NCBI GenBank assembly: GCA_022565795.1
Contig: JAIUMA010000038.1
Span: forward strand, 1 to 32,119
From: Balneolia bacterium
GTDB taxonomy: Bacteria > Bacteroidota > Rhodothermia > Balneolales > Cyclonatronaceae
Length of the DNA: 32,119 nt
Direction: 5' to 3'
Below are positions 17,847 through 25,585 of this stretch, one piece after another. The stretch's first letter is position 1. Each line of letters starts with the position of its first letter. Both the position numbers and the translations under genes were made by a program. The notes beneath the pieces are model-generated. The model saw only the letters and a program-made list of their open reading frames with translations. It was not told the origin of the DNA and did no database searches.

Positions 17847-18902
17847 TCATTGTAATTGTGGGCGTTCTGCCAATTCGCGCATTATAGCTCCTGAAATCGA
17901 TTGCAGCGGCAAAATTCTGTCAGCAGCTCCCAGCTTAGCTGCCTCCTTCGGCATGCCATATACAACCGAGGTAGCTTCATCCTGAGCATAGGTACTGGCA
18001 CCCTTATTCTTCATCTCCAGTAAGCCTTTAGCCCCGTCGTTTCCCATTCCGGTTAGAATAATTCCCGTTGCATTTTTTTCCGCAACTTTTGCAACTGAGT
18101 TAAAGAGCACATCTACACTTGGCCTGTGAAAGTTGACCGGTGGCCCCTGCTTAATTTTTACGTAGTATTTAGCCCCTTTCTTCTCAAGTATCATATGAAA
18201 ATTACCCGGAGCAAGCAGAGCCGTACCACTCTGTACGAGATCCCCGTCGACAGCTTCCTTTACGTTTATCATGCACAGGTCGTTAAGTCTGTCGGCGAAA
18301 CTTTTTGTAAAAACAGGAGGCATGTGCTGAACGATGACAATACCCGGAATATTTACGGGCAAATCTCTCAGAACCATTTCAATTGCTTTTGTTCCTCCTG
18401 TAGAGGCGCCAATAGCAATTAATTTATGTGTCGTAAGTGCCAGTCCTCTTTCGATCTGACCTGAGAATTTTTTCGTTCCGGAAGCTGCAGGTGATTCTTT
18501 ATAAACCTGAACCTTCGCCATAGAAGCAGCGCGCACAGCTTTTATAATATCCCTTGCTACATGCTGCGTGGAATAAGCAGAACCGGGCTTACAAATTACA
18601 TCAACAGCTCCGATATGTAGCGCTCTCATTGCGTTTTCACTGTTTTTAGGCACAAGAGAACTTACTACCACAACCGGCAAAGGGTAGTGTTTCATAAGCT
18701 TTTCAAGAAAAGACAAACCGTCCATACGAGGCATTTCAAGATCGAGTGTAAGCACATCGGGTTTGAGCTCGATAATTTTTTCTCTTGCCACAAACGGATC
18801 TATGGCGGAGCCTACAACCTCAATATCAGGCTGCCGATCTAATTCATCTGTAAGTACTCGCCTGACTAATGCAGAATCGTCTATTACCAAAACTTTAATC
18901 AT
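17847..18902 (-). CDS. cheB: chemotaxis protein-glutamate methylesterase/deamidase CheB
   Basis: A 351-residue two-domain CheB. The N-terminal receiver has Asp54 as phospho-acceptor (LTLDLEMPRMDGL). The C-terminal esterase has the catalytic triad Ser167 (IGASTGG), His193 (VQHMPP) and Asp289 (GMGNDG). A linker of about 40 residues joins them. It removes methyl groups from receptor glutamates when phosphorylated by CheA, giving adaptation together with CheR. The start ATG shares one base with the stop of the CheX-like gene upstream (TGATG), implying translational coupling. Confidence 0.97.
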   Translation of the reverse strand: MIKVLVIDDSALVRRVLTDELDRQPDIEVVGSAIDPFVAREKIIELKPDVLTLDLEMPRMDGLSFLEKLMKHYPLPVVVVSSLVPKNSENAMRALHIGAVDVICKPGSAYSTQHVARDIIKAVRAASMAKVQVYKESPAASGTKKFSGQIERGLALTTHKLIAIGASTGGTKAIEMVLRDLPVNIPGIVIVQHMPPVFTKSFADRLNDLCMINVKEAVDGDLVQSGTALLAPGNFHMILEKKGAKYYVKIKQGPPVNFHRPSVDVLFNSVAKVAEKNATGIILTGMGNDGAKGLLEMKNKGASTYAQDEATSVVYGMPKEAAKLGAADRILPLQSISGAIMRELAERPQLQ

Positions 18903-19387
18903 CAGTCTGCATCTTTAAAATAAATGGTCACTTTAGCTATCCCCTCATCTACATAGGCCTCAAACTTCTCATGCCCGTATCCTTTAGATTCAAAAAGCTT
19001 TTTGTTTTTAAAAGATCCGATTTCAGGAGGGTTTATTTTGCATATTTCTCCATTTTTAGCAAAGAAGGGCACAATATTACCACAAATAATGTTTGCTATC
19101 TCGCATAAAGCTGCATCTTTTTCATCTTTACTTGCCGTGTCTTCACCAAGCATATTAGACGCAAGAGCATGGTATAAATCATCATTTACAGCAATAAAAA
19201 CAGCACCTTCTGCGGCGCCCTCAAATGTAATGACAGAGCTTGTTAGTTCATCATCAGATACATTGGTATCTATTCCCATTTCTTGGAGCTCATCCGCTTC
19301 AACGGGGAACATATAACATGTAACCTCAAGAGTACGATAAACCGCTTTACTTACATAAGATTCAAGCTTTTCCTTATCAACTAACAT
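18902..19387 (-). CDS. cheX: CheX-like chemotaxis phosphatase (second copy)
   Basis: A 161-residue protein of the CheC/CheX/FliY class. The phosphatase helix is DAALCEIANIICGNIVPFF with the E-x2-N pair Glu96/Asn99; one such helix is visible, as in CheX. Its expected role is dephosphorylation of CheY-P. Its start overlaps the end of the receiver at 19377-19760 by 11 bases and its stop overlaps the cheB start, so all three are likely coupled. It is clearly different in sequence from the other CheX-like protein at 24206-24700, which suggests each serves a different receiver. Assignment to CheX rather than CheC rests on the single motif and length. Confidence 0.82.
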   Translation of the reverse strand: MLVDKEKLESYVSKAVYRTLEVTCYMFPVEADELQEMGIDTNVSDDELTSSVITFEGAAEGAVFIAVNDDLYHALASNMLGEDTASKDEKDAALCEIANIICGNIVPFFAKNGEICKINPPEIGSFKNKKLFESKGYGHEKFEAYVDEGIAKVTIYFKDAD

Positions 19388-19760
19388 CTATCCCTCCCAG
19401 CTTGGCGAGCTCTTTTTTTAACAAGACTTTAGTAAATGGCTTATGGACAAAACCAAGACCTTTTCTAATAATCGCATCTACCCGTTTATCGTCGTTTTCT
19501 GTTGAAACAACTATTACAGGTATATCTTTCAAGTCGGGCCTTGACATAACATGCTCAAGCATTTCCAGCCCGTCCATAACAGGCATATAAATATCTACAA
19601 GGAGAAGATCAATTTTTTGGGAATTGAGCACATCCAATCCCTCCCGACCGTTTTCGGCTTCTAAAATGTCTCCTATATCAAGATTACTATCCAGCAGTAT
19701 TTGTTTAATAATGCTTCTGGTAATCTGCTCATCTTCTACTATCAGTACGTTCAAATTCAT
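19377..19760 (-). CDS. single-domain CheY-like response regulator
   Basis: A 127-residue lone receiver with Glu9/Asp10, phospho-acceptor Asp56 (LLVDIYMPVMDGLEML), Thr87 and Lys107 (HKPFTK). It overlaps the following CheX-like gene by 11 bases and follows another receiver by 10 bases. No output domain. Physical coupling to a CheX phosphatase suggests that this receiver may be its main substrate, but that is inference. Possible roles are a second CheY for the motor, or a phosphate sink draining CheA. Confidence 0.9.
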   Translation of the reverse strand: MNLNVLIVEDEQITRSIIKQILLDSNLDIGDILEAENGREGLDVLNSQKIDLLLVDIYMPVMDGLEMLEHVMSRPDLKDIPVIVVSTENDDKRVDAIIRKGLGFVHKPFTKVLLKKELAKLGGIDVS

Positions 19761-19770
19761 CGGTTTTTAT

Positions 19771-20163
19771 TTATGCATTGCTGACTTTAGTCATCACATA
19801 CACGAGTTTGTCTCTAAGAGCCTCGGGTTTGAAAGGCTTTTGAAGAAATTCGAAGCCCATAGAAGAAACAAGTTTTAAGGTTTCTTCCTGAGCATCAGAT
19901 GAGACTACAATAATTTGAGTCTCGGAACTATTTACGTCCTCCCGCAAATAATCAATCATTTCAAAACCGCCCATAACCGGCATATTTAAGTCCATGAAGA
20001 TTAAATCATAGATTTTATTTCCGGCCTGTTTAAGGCCTTCAATGCCATTCCCTGCAGTGTCTACCTGATAGCTTGAGAGGCCAATCATTGAAAGCGACTT
20101 TTTGATGATGCTTTGCATTACTTCACAGTCATCAACTATTAGAATATTCAGATTACCTTTCAT
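19771..20163 (-). CDS. single-domain CheY-like response regulator
   Basis: A 130-residue lone receiver. Asp11/Asp12, phospho-acceptor Asp58 (FMDLNMPVMGGFEM), Ser88/Ser89 at the switch position and Lys109 (LQKPFKPE) are present, so it should be phosphorylatable. The Gly-Gly after the phospho-site replaces the usual DG. It lies 5 bases after cheD and 10 bases before the next receiver, so the operon encodes two receivers in a row. Partner presumably CheA; output unknown. Confidence 0.9.
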   Translation of the reverse strand: MKGNLNILIVDDCEVMQSIIKKSLSMIGLSSYQVDTAGNGIEGLKQAGNKIYDLIFMDLNMPVMGGFEMIDYLREDVNSSETQIIVVSSDAQEETLKLVSSMGFEFLQKPFKPEALRDKLVYVMTKVSNA

Positions 20164-20168
20164 CAGTT

Positions 20169-20681
20169 TTAGAGATTAAGTTTATTGGCAAGGGACTGGG
20201 CCTTATTTATTTCTACTGGCTTTTTATTAATCAAAACCAAACCATCGGAAAGCTGCACCGACATGGTTCTTGAAATTGAGCCGCCAACATCCTGGAAGTC
20301 TATCATATATCCATTTTTCCAGAGTAGTTTTCGTAATGTCGTAAAGTTTCTTGCACCAATTTTAAAGTAGTCGTCATTCGATGATGTTTTCATACTCGCA
20401 CCACCGGCAACTATTATTTTAATCCTGCTTTTTTCTGCCCCTAATTCATAAAAATCTCTTAAAAGTACCGAAAAACCGGAATCCACAAACATTGCCGGTT
20501 TAATTTTGGCTTTCTCTGGATCTTTACCCGAAAATGGAAGCATGGTATGAAGTAAACCTGCTATCTGAAGAGCCGGATCATAAACCACGATACCCAGACA
20601 GCTTCCCAGAGCATAGGTTATTATCGTTTCCTGAGGGTTGGCAGAAACTCGCCAATCACCTACTCCGACTACAGATCTCAT
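20169..20681 (-). CDS. cheD: chemoreceptor glutamine deamidase CheD
   Basis: A 170-residue CheD. The catalytic residues are Cys28 in YALGSCLGIVVYD and His45 in GLLHTMLP, with Thr22 upstream, the same relative spacing as the Thermotoga CheD triad (Thr21, Cys27, His44). IIVAGGASMKT and IGARNFTTLRKLLWKNG are also typical. It deamidates receptor glutamines. In several bacteria CheD activity is controlled by CheC binding; here no two-motif CheC is seen, only CheX-like proteins. It starts 2 bases after cheR ends. Confidence 0.95.
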   Translation of the reverse strand: MRSVVGVGDWRVSANPQETIITYALGSCLGIVVYDPALQIAGLLHTMLPFSGKDPEKAKIKPAMFVDSGFSVLLRDFYELGAEKSRIKIIVAGGASMKTSSNDDYFKIGARNFTTLRKLLWKNGYMIDFQDVGGSISRTMSVQLSDGLVLINKKPVEINKAQSLANKLNL

Positions 20682-20683
20682 AA

Positions 20684-21532
20684 TTATTTCCCGATTTTCT
20701 GATAGGCTGCAGGTAAAATGGTTCGAAACCCAATATCTTTATTGGTAACGCTCTCCGAATGTCCTACAAAAAGGTAGCCTCCTGGTTCTAACATGTGATA
20801 AAAACGCTCAACAAGCTTTCTTTGCGTCTCTTTATCAAAGTAAATCATCACATTACGGCACATGATAATTTGAAACGGCCCTTTCATAGGCCATGGTTTA
20901 AGCAGGTTTAGTCTGCCATAGGTAATAAGGTTCTTAATAGGGGTTTTCACTTCATAGCTATTCGATGATTCCGGTATTTTAGAGAAATATTTCTTCAAAT
21001 AGTAGTCCGGCATTTCTTTCAGCTTGTCACTTGTGTAGATACCCTGTTTGGCGTACTGAACAACTTCACTGGAAAGGTCTGTAGCTAGAATTTTTACTGG
21101 TGGATTTCCTCCTGTCCCATATCCCTCTTTTAATAGCATCGCCATTGTCATAGGCTCCTCGCCCGAAGAACAGCCTGCAGACCACCATTTTACAGATCGA
21201 TTACCAAGCTTGGGAATTATTTCACTTACCATATAATCGTAATGAGAACTTTCCCTGAAAAAGCTGGTCTTGTTGGTAGTAAGGATATCTATAAAGCGAC
21301 CAAACTCTTCACCCCGCTCATCTCTTTCGATATAGTCTAAATATTCGCTAAAGGAACCTAGCTGCAAAGCCCTTAGTCTTTTCATTAATCGACCCCTGAC
21401 CAACGCTTGCTTACCTTCATGCAGGTTAATACCGCAAAAGTCGTAAACAATTCGACGAATCTTATCAAACTCAGAAGGCTTTAGATCCGTCTGGCTGCTG
21501 GCAGAAATTGTTTTTTTTAAGGTAGACTGCAT
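20684..21532 (-). CDS. cheR: chemotaxis protein methyltransferase CheR
   Basis: A 282-residue SAM-dependent methyltransferase that methylates receptor glutamates. The N-terminal helical domain leads into TNKTSFFRE (86-94). The SAM-binding region is WSAGCSSGEEPMTMAM (about 117-132), with ATDLS (150-154) and MCRNVMIYFD (224-233). No TPR or pentapeptide-binding extension is obvious, consistent with the local receptor lacking an NWETF tail. A GGAG ribosome site lies about 8 bases before the ATG. It follows cheA by 85 bases, the largest gap inside the operon. Confidence 0.97.
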   Translation of the reverse strand: MQSTLKKTISASSQTDLKPSEFDKIRRIVYDFCGINLHEGKQALVRGRLMKRLRALQLGSFSEYLDYIERDERGEEFGRFIDILTTNKTSFFRESSHYDYMVSEIIPKLGNRSVKWWSAGCSSGEEPMTMAMLLKEGYGTGGNPPVKILATDLSSEVVQYAKQGIYTSDKLKEMPDYYLKKYFSKIPESSNSYEVKTPIKNLITYGRLNLLKPWPMKGPFQIIMCRNVMIYFDKETQRKLVERFYHMLEPGGYLFVGHSESVTNKDIGFRTILPAAYQKIGK

Positions 21533-21617
21533 TTTTATAGCTCCTGATAAGTTTTGTTTTACAAATCTGATAAATGACCCATACGAATCTTCGGTCTATC
21601 AGATTCAGAAACATCTA

Positions 21618-24188
21618 TTAGCTGGCAAGCGCAGCCGTGTCTATAATCAAACCTACTTTTCCATCGCCAAGAATGGCGCCGCCTGAGATGTAATCCATTT
21701 TGACGTTCATGTTTATGGATTTCCCTACAAGCTGCTGCTGACCGATTATTTCATCTACCAGCAGAGCATAAAGCTGATTATTATTTTTTATAACTAGCAA
21801 TGTTCCTCCCTCCAGGTCTTCCTGTGCTCCGCTAATCTCGAACATTCTGTGCAGTCGAAGTACCGGAACAGAATTGCCCCTGTATTTGACCTCCTCAGCG
21901 GAACCAAGTATTGTGAAAACCTCATCTTGTTTCACCCTGAAAGTCTTTTCAATATTTATTGTTGGTATAATAAACTTCTGAGTCCCGACGCTAACAAGCA
22001 TTCCGTCTGTAATTGCCAAAGTAAAAGGAAGCTCCAGAGATACTTTTGTTCCTTTTCCTTCATCCGACTCGACCTCTACCTTACCCTGTAGCTGGTCTAT
22101 AGATCTGCGAACAACATCCATGCCTACCCCCCTGCCTGACAACTCCGTCACTTTATCTACCGAAGATAGTCCCGGATGAAATATTAGCGCACATATCTCT
22201 GAGTCTGTAAGTTTTTGGTCTTCATTTACGAGCTTTTTATCTATGGCCTTTTGAAGCACTTTTTGCTTATTGATTCCCCTGCCGTCGTCTTCAATTTCAA
22301 TTACGACCTTACCGCCTTCCTGATAGGCTCTCAGCCAAATATTAGCTACAGCCGGCTTAGAGGTCCCTGAACGCTCATCCGGTGTTTCGACTCCGTGATC
22401 GATCGAGTTTCGGAGCATGTGTACGAGTGGCTCATTAATTATATCGACCATATTTCTGTCAATTTCTGTATCGTCTCCAAAGGTCGTAAGCTTTACGTTC
22501 TTTCCACCTTTTCTCGACAAATCACGAACAAGCCTGTTCATCTTCTGGAAAGTCGCCTTTAGGGGTACCATCCTGAGTGTTAGACTTGTGTCCTGTAGCT
22601 CACGCAGAATTTTTGAGGTGTGGTTGATTTTCTTCATCAACTCCGAGTCCTTGCCTACCGTCTGGTCCTGAGAAACTACAGAGTGGGCAATTACCAGTTC
22701 CCCAACCATATCAATCAGACGGTCTAATCTTCCGAGATTTACCCTGACCGTAGAATCCTGTTCGCTTTTTTCGACCTTAGGCTCTTCTTTACTCACGTCC
22801 GAGAAGCCGTTACCACCTATTTCGAGTATTTCAGGAATAGGAACACTTTCATCTGTCTCAGCTTGTTGCTCATGATCGGTTGGAGCAGACTCAGAACTGT
22901 ATTTCAGGACTGCCTCTTTCGGTTGTACCCCGTTTTCTGCTATGTCTTCAAGTATGTTGAACAAGCGCTTGTACTCGTCGGATCTCGGTATAATATCGCC
23001 CGCTGAAACAGTGCTGATTTTTTCCAGAAGCTTTTTAATTACATCGATGGAATCCAGACTAATATCGGCAGCAGCTCTGTCGAATTCGAGCTCTCCATCG
23101 CGCACATTACTCAATAACGTTTCCGCTAAATGGGTAAAGTCTGATACTGGGTCCAGCCCCATAAAAGCCGAAGTCCCTTTTATAGTGTGAAACGACCGAA
23201 ATATGGTATTGATGAGTTCCTGATCTCCCGGGCTGCTTTCCAGCTCGAGTAAGGCTGCTTCTGAAGCATCGATTAAGTCGCTACACTCGGTTATAAATTC
23301 ACCGATCATATCAAGATCCACCTCGGATGAGACGACAAATTCATTTACGTTTTCTGCCTCCTCCGGCAATTCACCGTTCTCTTCTACAACATTAAGAGAA
23401 GCTGTCTTAACAGCGCTTGACTCAACAGCGTCTTGGTCCGGAGCATCCCCCCAATTTACATCTTCCTGTGCCTGAATCGCATACTCTATTTTCTCAGAGA
23501 CTTTTAGCAACCACTCGTTATTTACTTCAGTGCCCCCGGTTATGGCCAGGTTGACTTCTGCTTTAACCTCACTTATAAACGAGGCCACTTTACCATTTGT
23601 GGAGTCGATGATGGCTTCAGCAAGCGGAACCAATGCTTCCAACTCCTCGGGCTGCGAATCATCTCCTATGGCCACTATGGCAAGTGCAAGATCATTAAGT
23701 GTTGCTGCGGGCGCTGGCGTCGCCTCTTGCTCTTCTGATGTTCCATCCTGCTCTGTATCGCTCTCTTGTTCAGACACAGACTCTGCCTCAGCTTTAGCAG
23801 AGGGTATCGCGTCCAAATCAACAACTTTATCTGCAGATTCACCACTACCGGAAATGGCTTTTTCCATAAGCTCACAAGATCGTTCGAAGTCTTCAACGGG
23901 AATATCACCATTCTTGAGCACGTACTCCCGAATGGTGTTAACCGAATGCATCGTTGCATTTTTAACGGTAATGAAAAACTCATCTTTCTCATACAGATGT
24001 ATCATCCCCTGCCAGGCGAGGTCCATAAGTCGTTTGAGCTGCACCCCTGATACATCCATATTACCGGATATCTCTTCAAAAGCTGCCCCAGCTACCATCA
24101 CCCCGTCACGATCATTTGGCCACACGTCGGCAAGTTCACGTATTACATCAGCAAGCTTATCGATATATTTCTCGTTGTCTTCGAACAT
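21618..24188 (-). CDS. cheA: chemotaxis histidine kinase CheA with a long N-terminal extension
   Basis: An 856-residue CheA. The P1 Hpt domain is at about 293-400 with phospho-acceptor His334 (FRSFHTIKGTSAFMG). A linker with no recognisable CheY-binding P2 domain follows; P3 dimerisation is at about 480-545 (VRVNLGRLDRLIDMVGELVI). The P4 kinase domain has N box HMLRNSIDHGVE, G1 EDDGRGIN and G2 GRGVGMDVVRR. The P5 CheW-like domain runs from about 720 to 856. Before P1 there are about 290 extra residues: a helical segment at 1-115, an acidic linker, and a second helical segment at 163-245. It autophosphorylates and passes phosphate to CheY-type receivers and CheB. A GGGAG ribosome site precedes the ATG. 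Confidence 0.96.
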   Translation of the reverse strand: MFEDNEKYIDKLADVIRELADVWPNDRDGVMVAGAAFEEISGNMDVSGVQLKRLMDLAWQGMIHLYEKDEFFITVKNATMHSVNTIREYVLKNGDIPVEDFERSCELMEKAISGSGESADKVVDLDAIPSAKAEAESVSEQESDTEQDGTSEEQEATPAPAATLNDLALAIVAIGDDSQPEELEALVPLAEAIIDSTNGKVASFISEVKAEVNLAITGGTEVNNEWLLKVSEKIEYAIQAQEDVNWGDAPDQDAVESSAVKTASLNVVEENGELPEEAENVNEFVVSSEVDLDMIGEFITECSDLIDASEAALLELESSPGDQELINTIFRSFHTIKGTSAFMGLDPVSDFTHLAETLLSNVRDGELEFDRAAADISLDSIDVIKKLLEKISTVSAGDIIPRSDEYKRLFNILEDIAENGVQPKEAVLKYSSESAPTDHEQQAETDESVPIPEILEIGGNGFSDVSKEEPKVEKSEQDSTVRVNLGRLDRLIDMVGELVIAHSVVSQDQTVGKDSELMKKINHTSKILRELQDTSLTLRMVPLKATFQKMNRLVRDLSRKGGKNVKLTTFGDDTEIDRNMVDIINEPLVHMLRNSIDHGVETPDERSGTSKPAVANIWLRAYQEGGKVVIEIEDDGRGINKQKVLQKAIDKKLVNEDQKLTDSEICALIFHPGLSSVDKVTELSGRGVGMDVVRRSIDQLQGKVEVESDEGKGTKVSLELPFTLAITDGMLVSVGTQKFIIPTINIEKTFRVKQDEVFTILGSAEEVKYRGNSVPVLRLHRMFEISGAQEDLEGGTLLVIKNNNQLYALLVDEIIGQQQLVGKSINMNVKMDYISGGAILGDGKVGLIIDTAALAS

Positions 24189-24205
24189 TACAATACTCCC
24201 TTAAT

Positions 24206-24700
24206 TTATCTTGATTCGCTCAGAGCCATATTTAACCAAAAAACACCGTTATTAGCCTCGAACTTCATTTTTTTTGTGGGTGGCTTATTGGGCATAAACA
24301 AGGTTAGATCACTGCCTCGCGTGGCTGTAGGCAATGACGATTGCCCTCGGAATCCGATTGTTTCGATATTAGCAGCTACTTCTCCCGCTAGTATATTTGA
24401 TATTTCACCAACCAAGTCGCCCATATCGTCACTCTCGAAAGGGAGCTCCATACCTACAAATACCTCCGATAGCGCAACGGCTGTCTCCTTTGGGAATGCC
24501 AGCATTAGCGTGAGCGTATGCTCGGGATTAAAAACCGCAATATTGCCAATCATGCCATTAAGAGGACCGCTTTGAGTTTCGCTTTCGTTGTATACTGGCG
24601 GCTCGCCAAGAATAGATTCGAATGTATTGATTACCGATTGCTTAACCAGGTCTACGATTTCATCCGGAATAGTACGCGTTGGTGTCTTGTTTTCAATCAT
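24206..24700 (-). CDS. cheX: CheX-like chemotaxis phosphatase (first copy)
   Basis: A 164-residue CheC/CheX/FliY-class protein. The catalytic helix DMGDLVGEISNILAGEVAAN holds the E-x2-N pair Glu99/Asn102. The surrounding pattern (alternating strands MIGNIAVF and TLTLMLAFP before, and DLTLFMP after) fits the CheX fold. It should dephosphorylate the CheY encoded immediately upstream (14-base gap); cheA begins 17 bases downstream. An AAGGGG ribosome site lies about 10 bases before the ATG. Alternative: a general CheC-type protein. Only one phosphatase motif is visible, favouring CheX. Confidence 0.85.
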   Translation of the reverse strand: MIENKTPTRTIPDEIVDLVKQSVINTFESILGEPPVYNESETQSGPLNGMIGNIAVFNPEHTLTLMLAFPKETAVALSEVFVGMELPFESDDMGDLVGEISNILAGEVAANIETIGFRGQSSLPTATRGSDLTLFMPNKPPTKKMKFEANNGVFWLNMALSESR

Positions 24701-24714
24701 TGGAACAGTCCCCT

Positions 24715-25164
24715 TTAGGATTTAAGTATATTGCTGAAAAAGCTTTTCTTTTCGGCTTTTTCTTTCCCGGTAATAAGGTTGCCGCTATCATCGAAGTAGC
24801 GTTTTATAGTTTTATGCATTTTATCTGCTGTAAATGGCTTTGTGAGATACTCATTAGCACCGCCCTCATTAAGCGCTATATCGACTTTACCCATCGACTT
24901 TTCGGCAGTTACCATAATAATTGGTATATGATCTGTATCTCCTCTTTCACGCAGTGCTTTAGCAAATTCCACACCGGTCATTTTGGGCATATTCCAATCC
25001 AAGAATATAATTTGAATATCGTCGGTGAACTGCTCTAATGCATCTTCACCGTTCATAGCCTCGACATACTCAAAATCAGCAATCATTAATTGATCGAGCG
25101 CGCGCTTTACTGCGCTCCTCATAATTTTTGAATCGTCGACCACAAGCGCTTTAATATTTGCCAT
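24715..25164 (-). CDS. cheY: chemotaxis response regulator CheY, first gene of the che operon
   Basis: A 149-residue receiver with Asp10/Asp11, phospho-acceptor Asp56 (IIFLDWNMPKMTGVEF), Thr86 and Lys109 (YLTKPFTADK). The DWNMP signature, including Trp58, is typical of CheY that binds the flagellar switch. It carries about 20 extra residues after the receiver (GKEKAEKKSFFSNILKS), which is unusual for CheY. It is the promoter-proximal gene, with a leader of roughly 180 bases from the sigma-28-like promoter. This is the best candidate for the true motor CheY among the receivers here. Confidence 0.93.
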   Translation of the reverse strand: MANIKALVVDDSKIMRSAVKRALDQLMIADFEYVEAMNGEDALEQFTDDIQIIFLDWNMPKMTGVEFAKALRERGDTDHIPIIMVTAEKSMGKVDIALNEGGANEYLTKPFTADKMHKTIKRYFDDSGNLITGKEKAEKKSFFSNILKS

Positions 25165-25585
25165 AAACTTATTTTTTGTGTTATGCGATTAGAAAAAAAC
25201 ATATTGGGAGCCAGTGCTTAAAGGAGCATTCAGAATGCCACACTAGCATTGGTTTCAGCATATTAGCATCAAAGCAGGCAAGGACTACAGCAGGGGCATT
25301 CAAAAAGCACCTTCTGGTTTTCTGTTTTGATAAACTAAGTCATCTTATTTATCGGCACGCCGGTAAAAACCTTAATGCTTTATTTACCCTACTAACCTGA
25401 ATTATTCCATGGGAGTCTGCTGATACAAACTCCTATTTCACCGAAATCCAGACGTACCCATACTTGAGAGCCGTCAAAATAAAAGAACTTTTAATGCATG
25501 AATGGAAAGCAGGGGCCGAAACCTGTACACAGCCTGGTACACTCAATATTTGCCTGAGATGATAGTAAAGAATAGAAGCGTTTAA
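25165..25585. other. che operon leader and upstream intergenic region
   Basis: This 421-base gap holds the che operon promoter (25349-25375) and its long leader. The leader contains a perfect 13-base palindrome, GCATTCAGAATGC (25226-25238), and a related GCATTC at 25288-25293. The part beyond the promoter (25376-25585) is the 3' flank of the degenerate kinase gene; no gene or clear terminator was found in it. Confidence 0.5.
25349..25375 (-). promoter_or_regulatory. sigma-28-type promoter of the che operon
   Basis: On the minus strand, TTAAG (25375-25371), 14 bases, then GCCGATAA (25356-25349), an exact -10 consensus match. It sits about 185 bases upstream of the first operon gene (cheY) and is the only sigma-28-like site seen for the ten-gene run 17434-25164. 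Confidence 0.8.

Noticed and set aside
23530-24204. Plus-strand 224-codon ORF opposite cheA
   Set aside because: A Ser/Ala/Thr-rich antisense shadow of the cheA N-terminal coding region, caused by codon structure.
17434-25164. Idea that the run of receivers is a non-chemotaxis phosphorelay island acquired by transfer
   Set aside because: The receivers are interleaved and overlapped with cheR/cheD/cheX/cheB in one operon with a single sigma-28-type promoter, and no mobile-element traces flank them.
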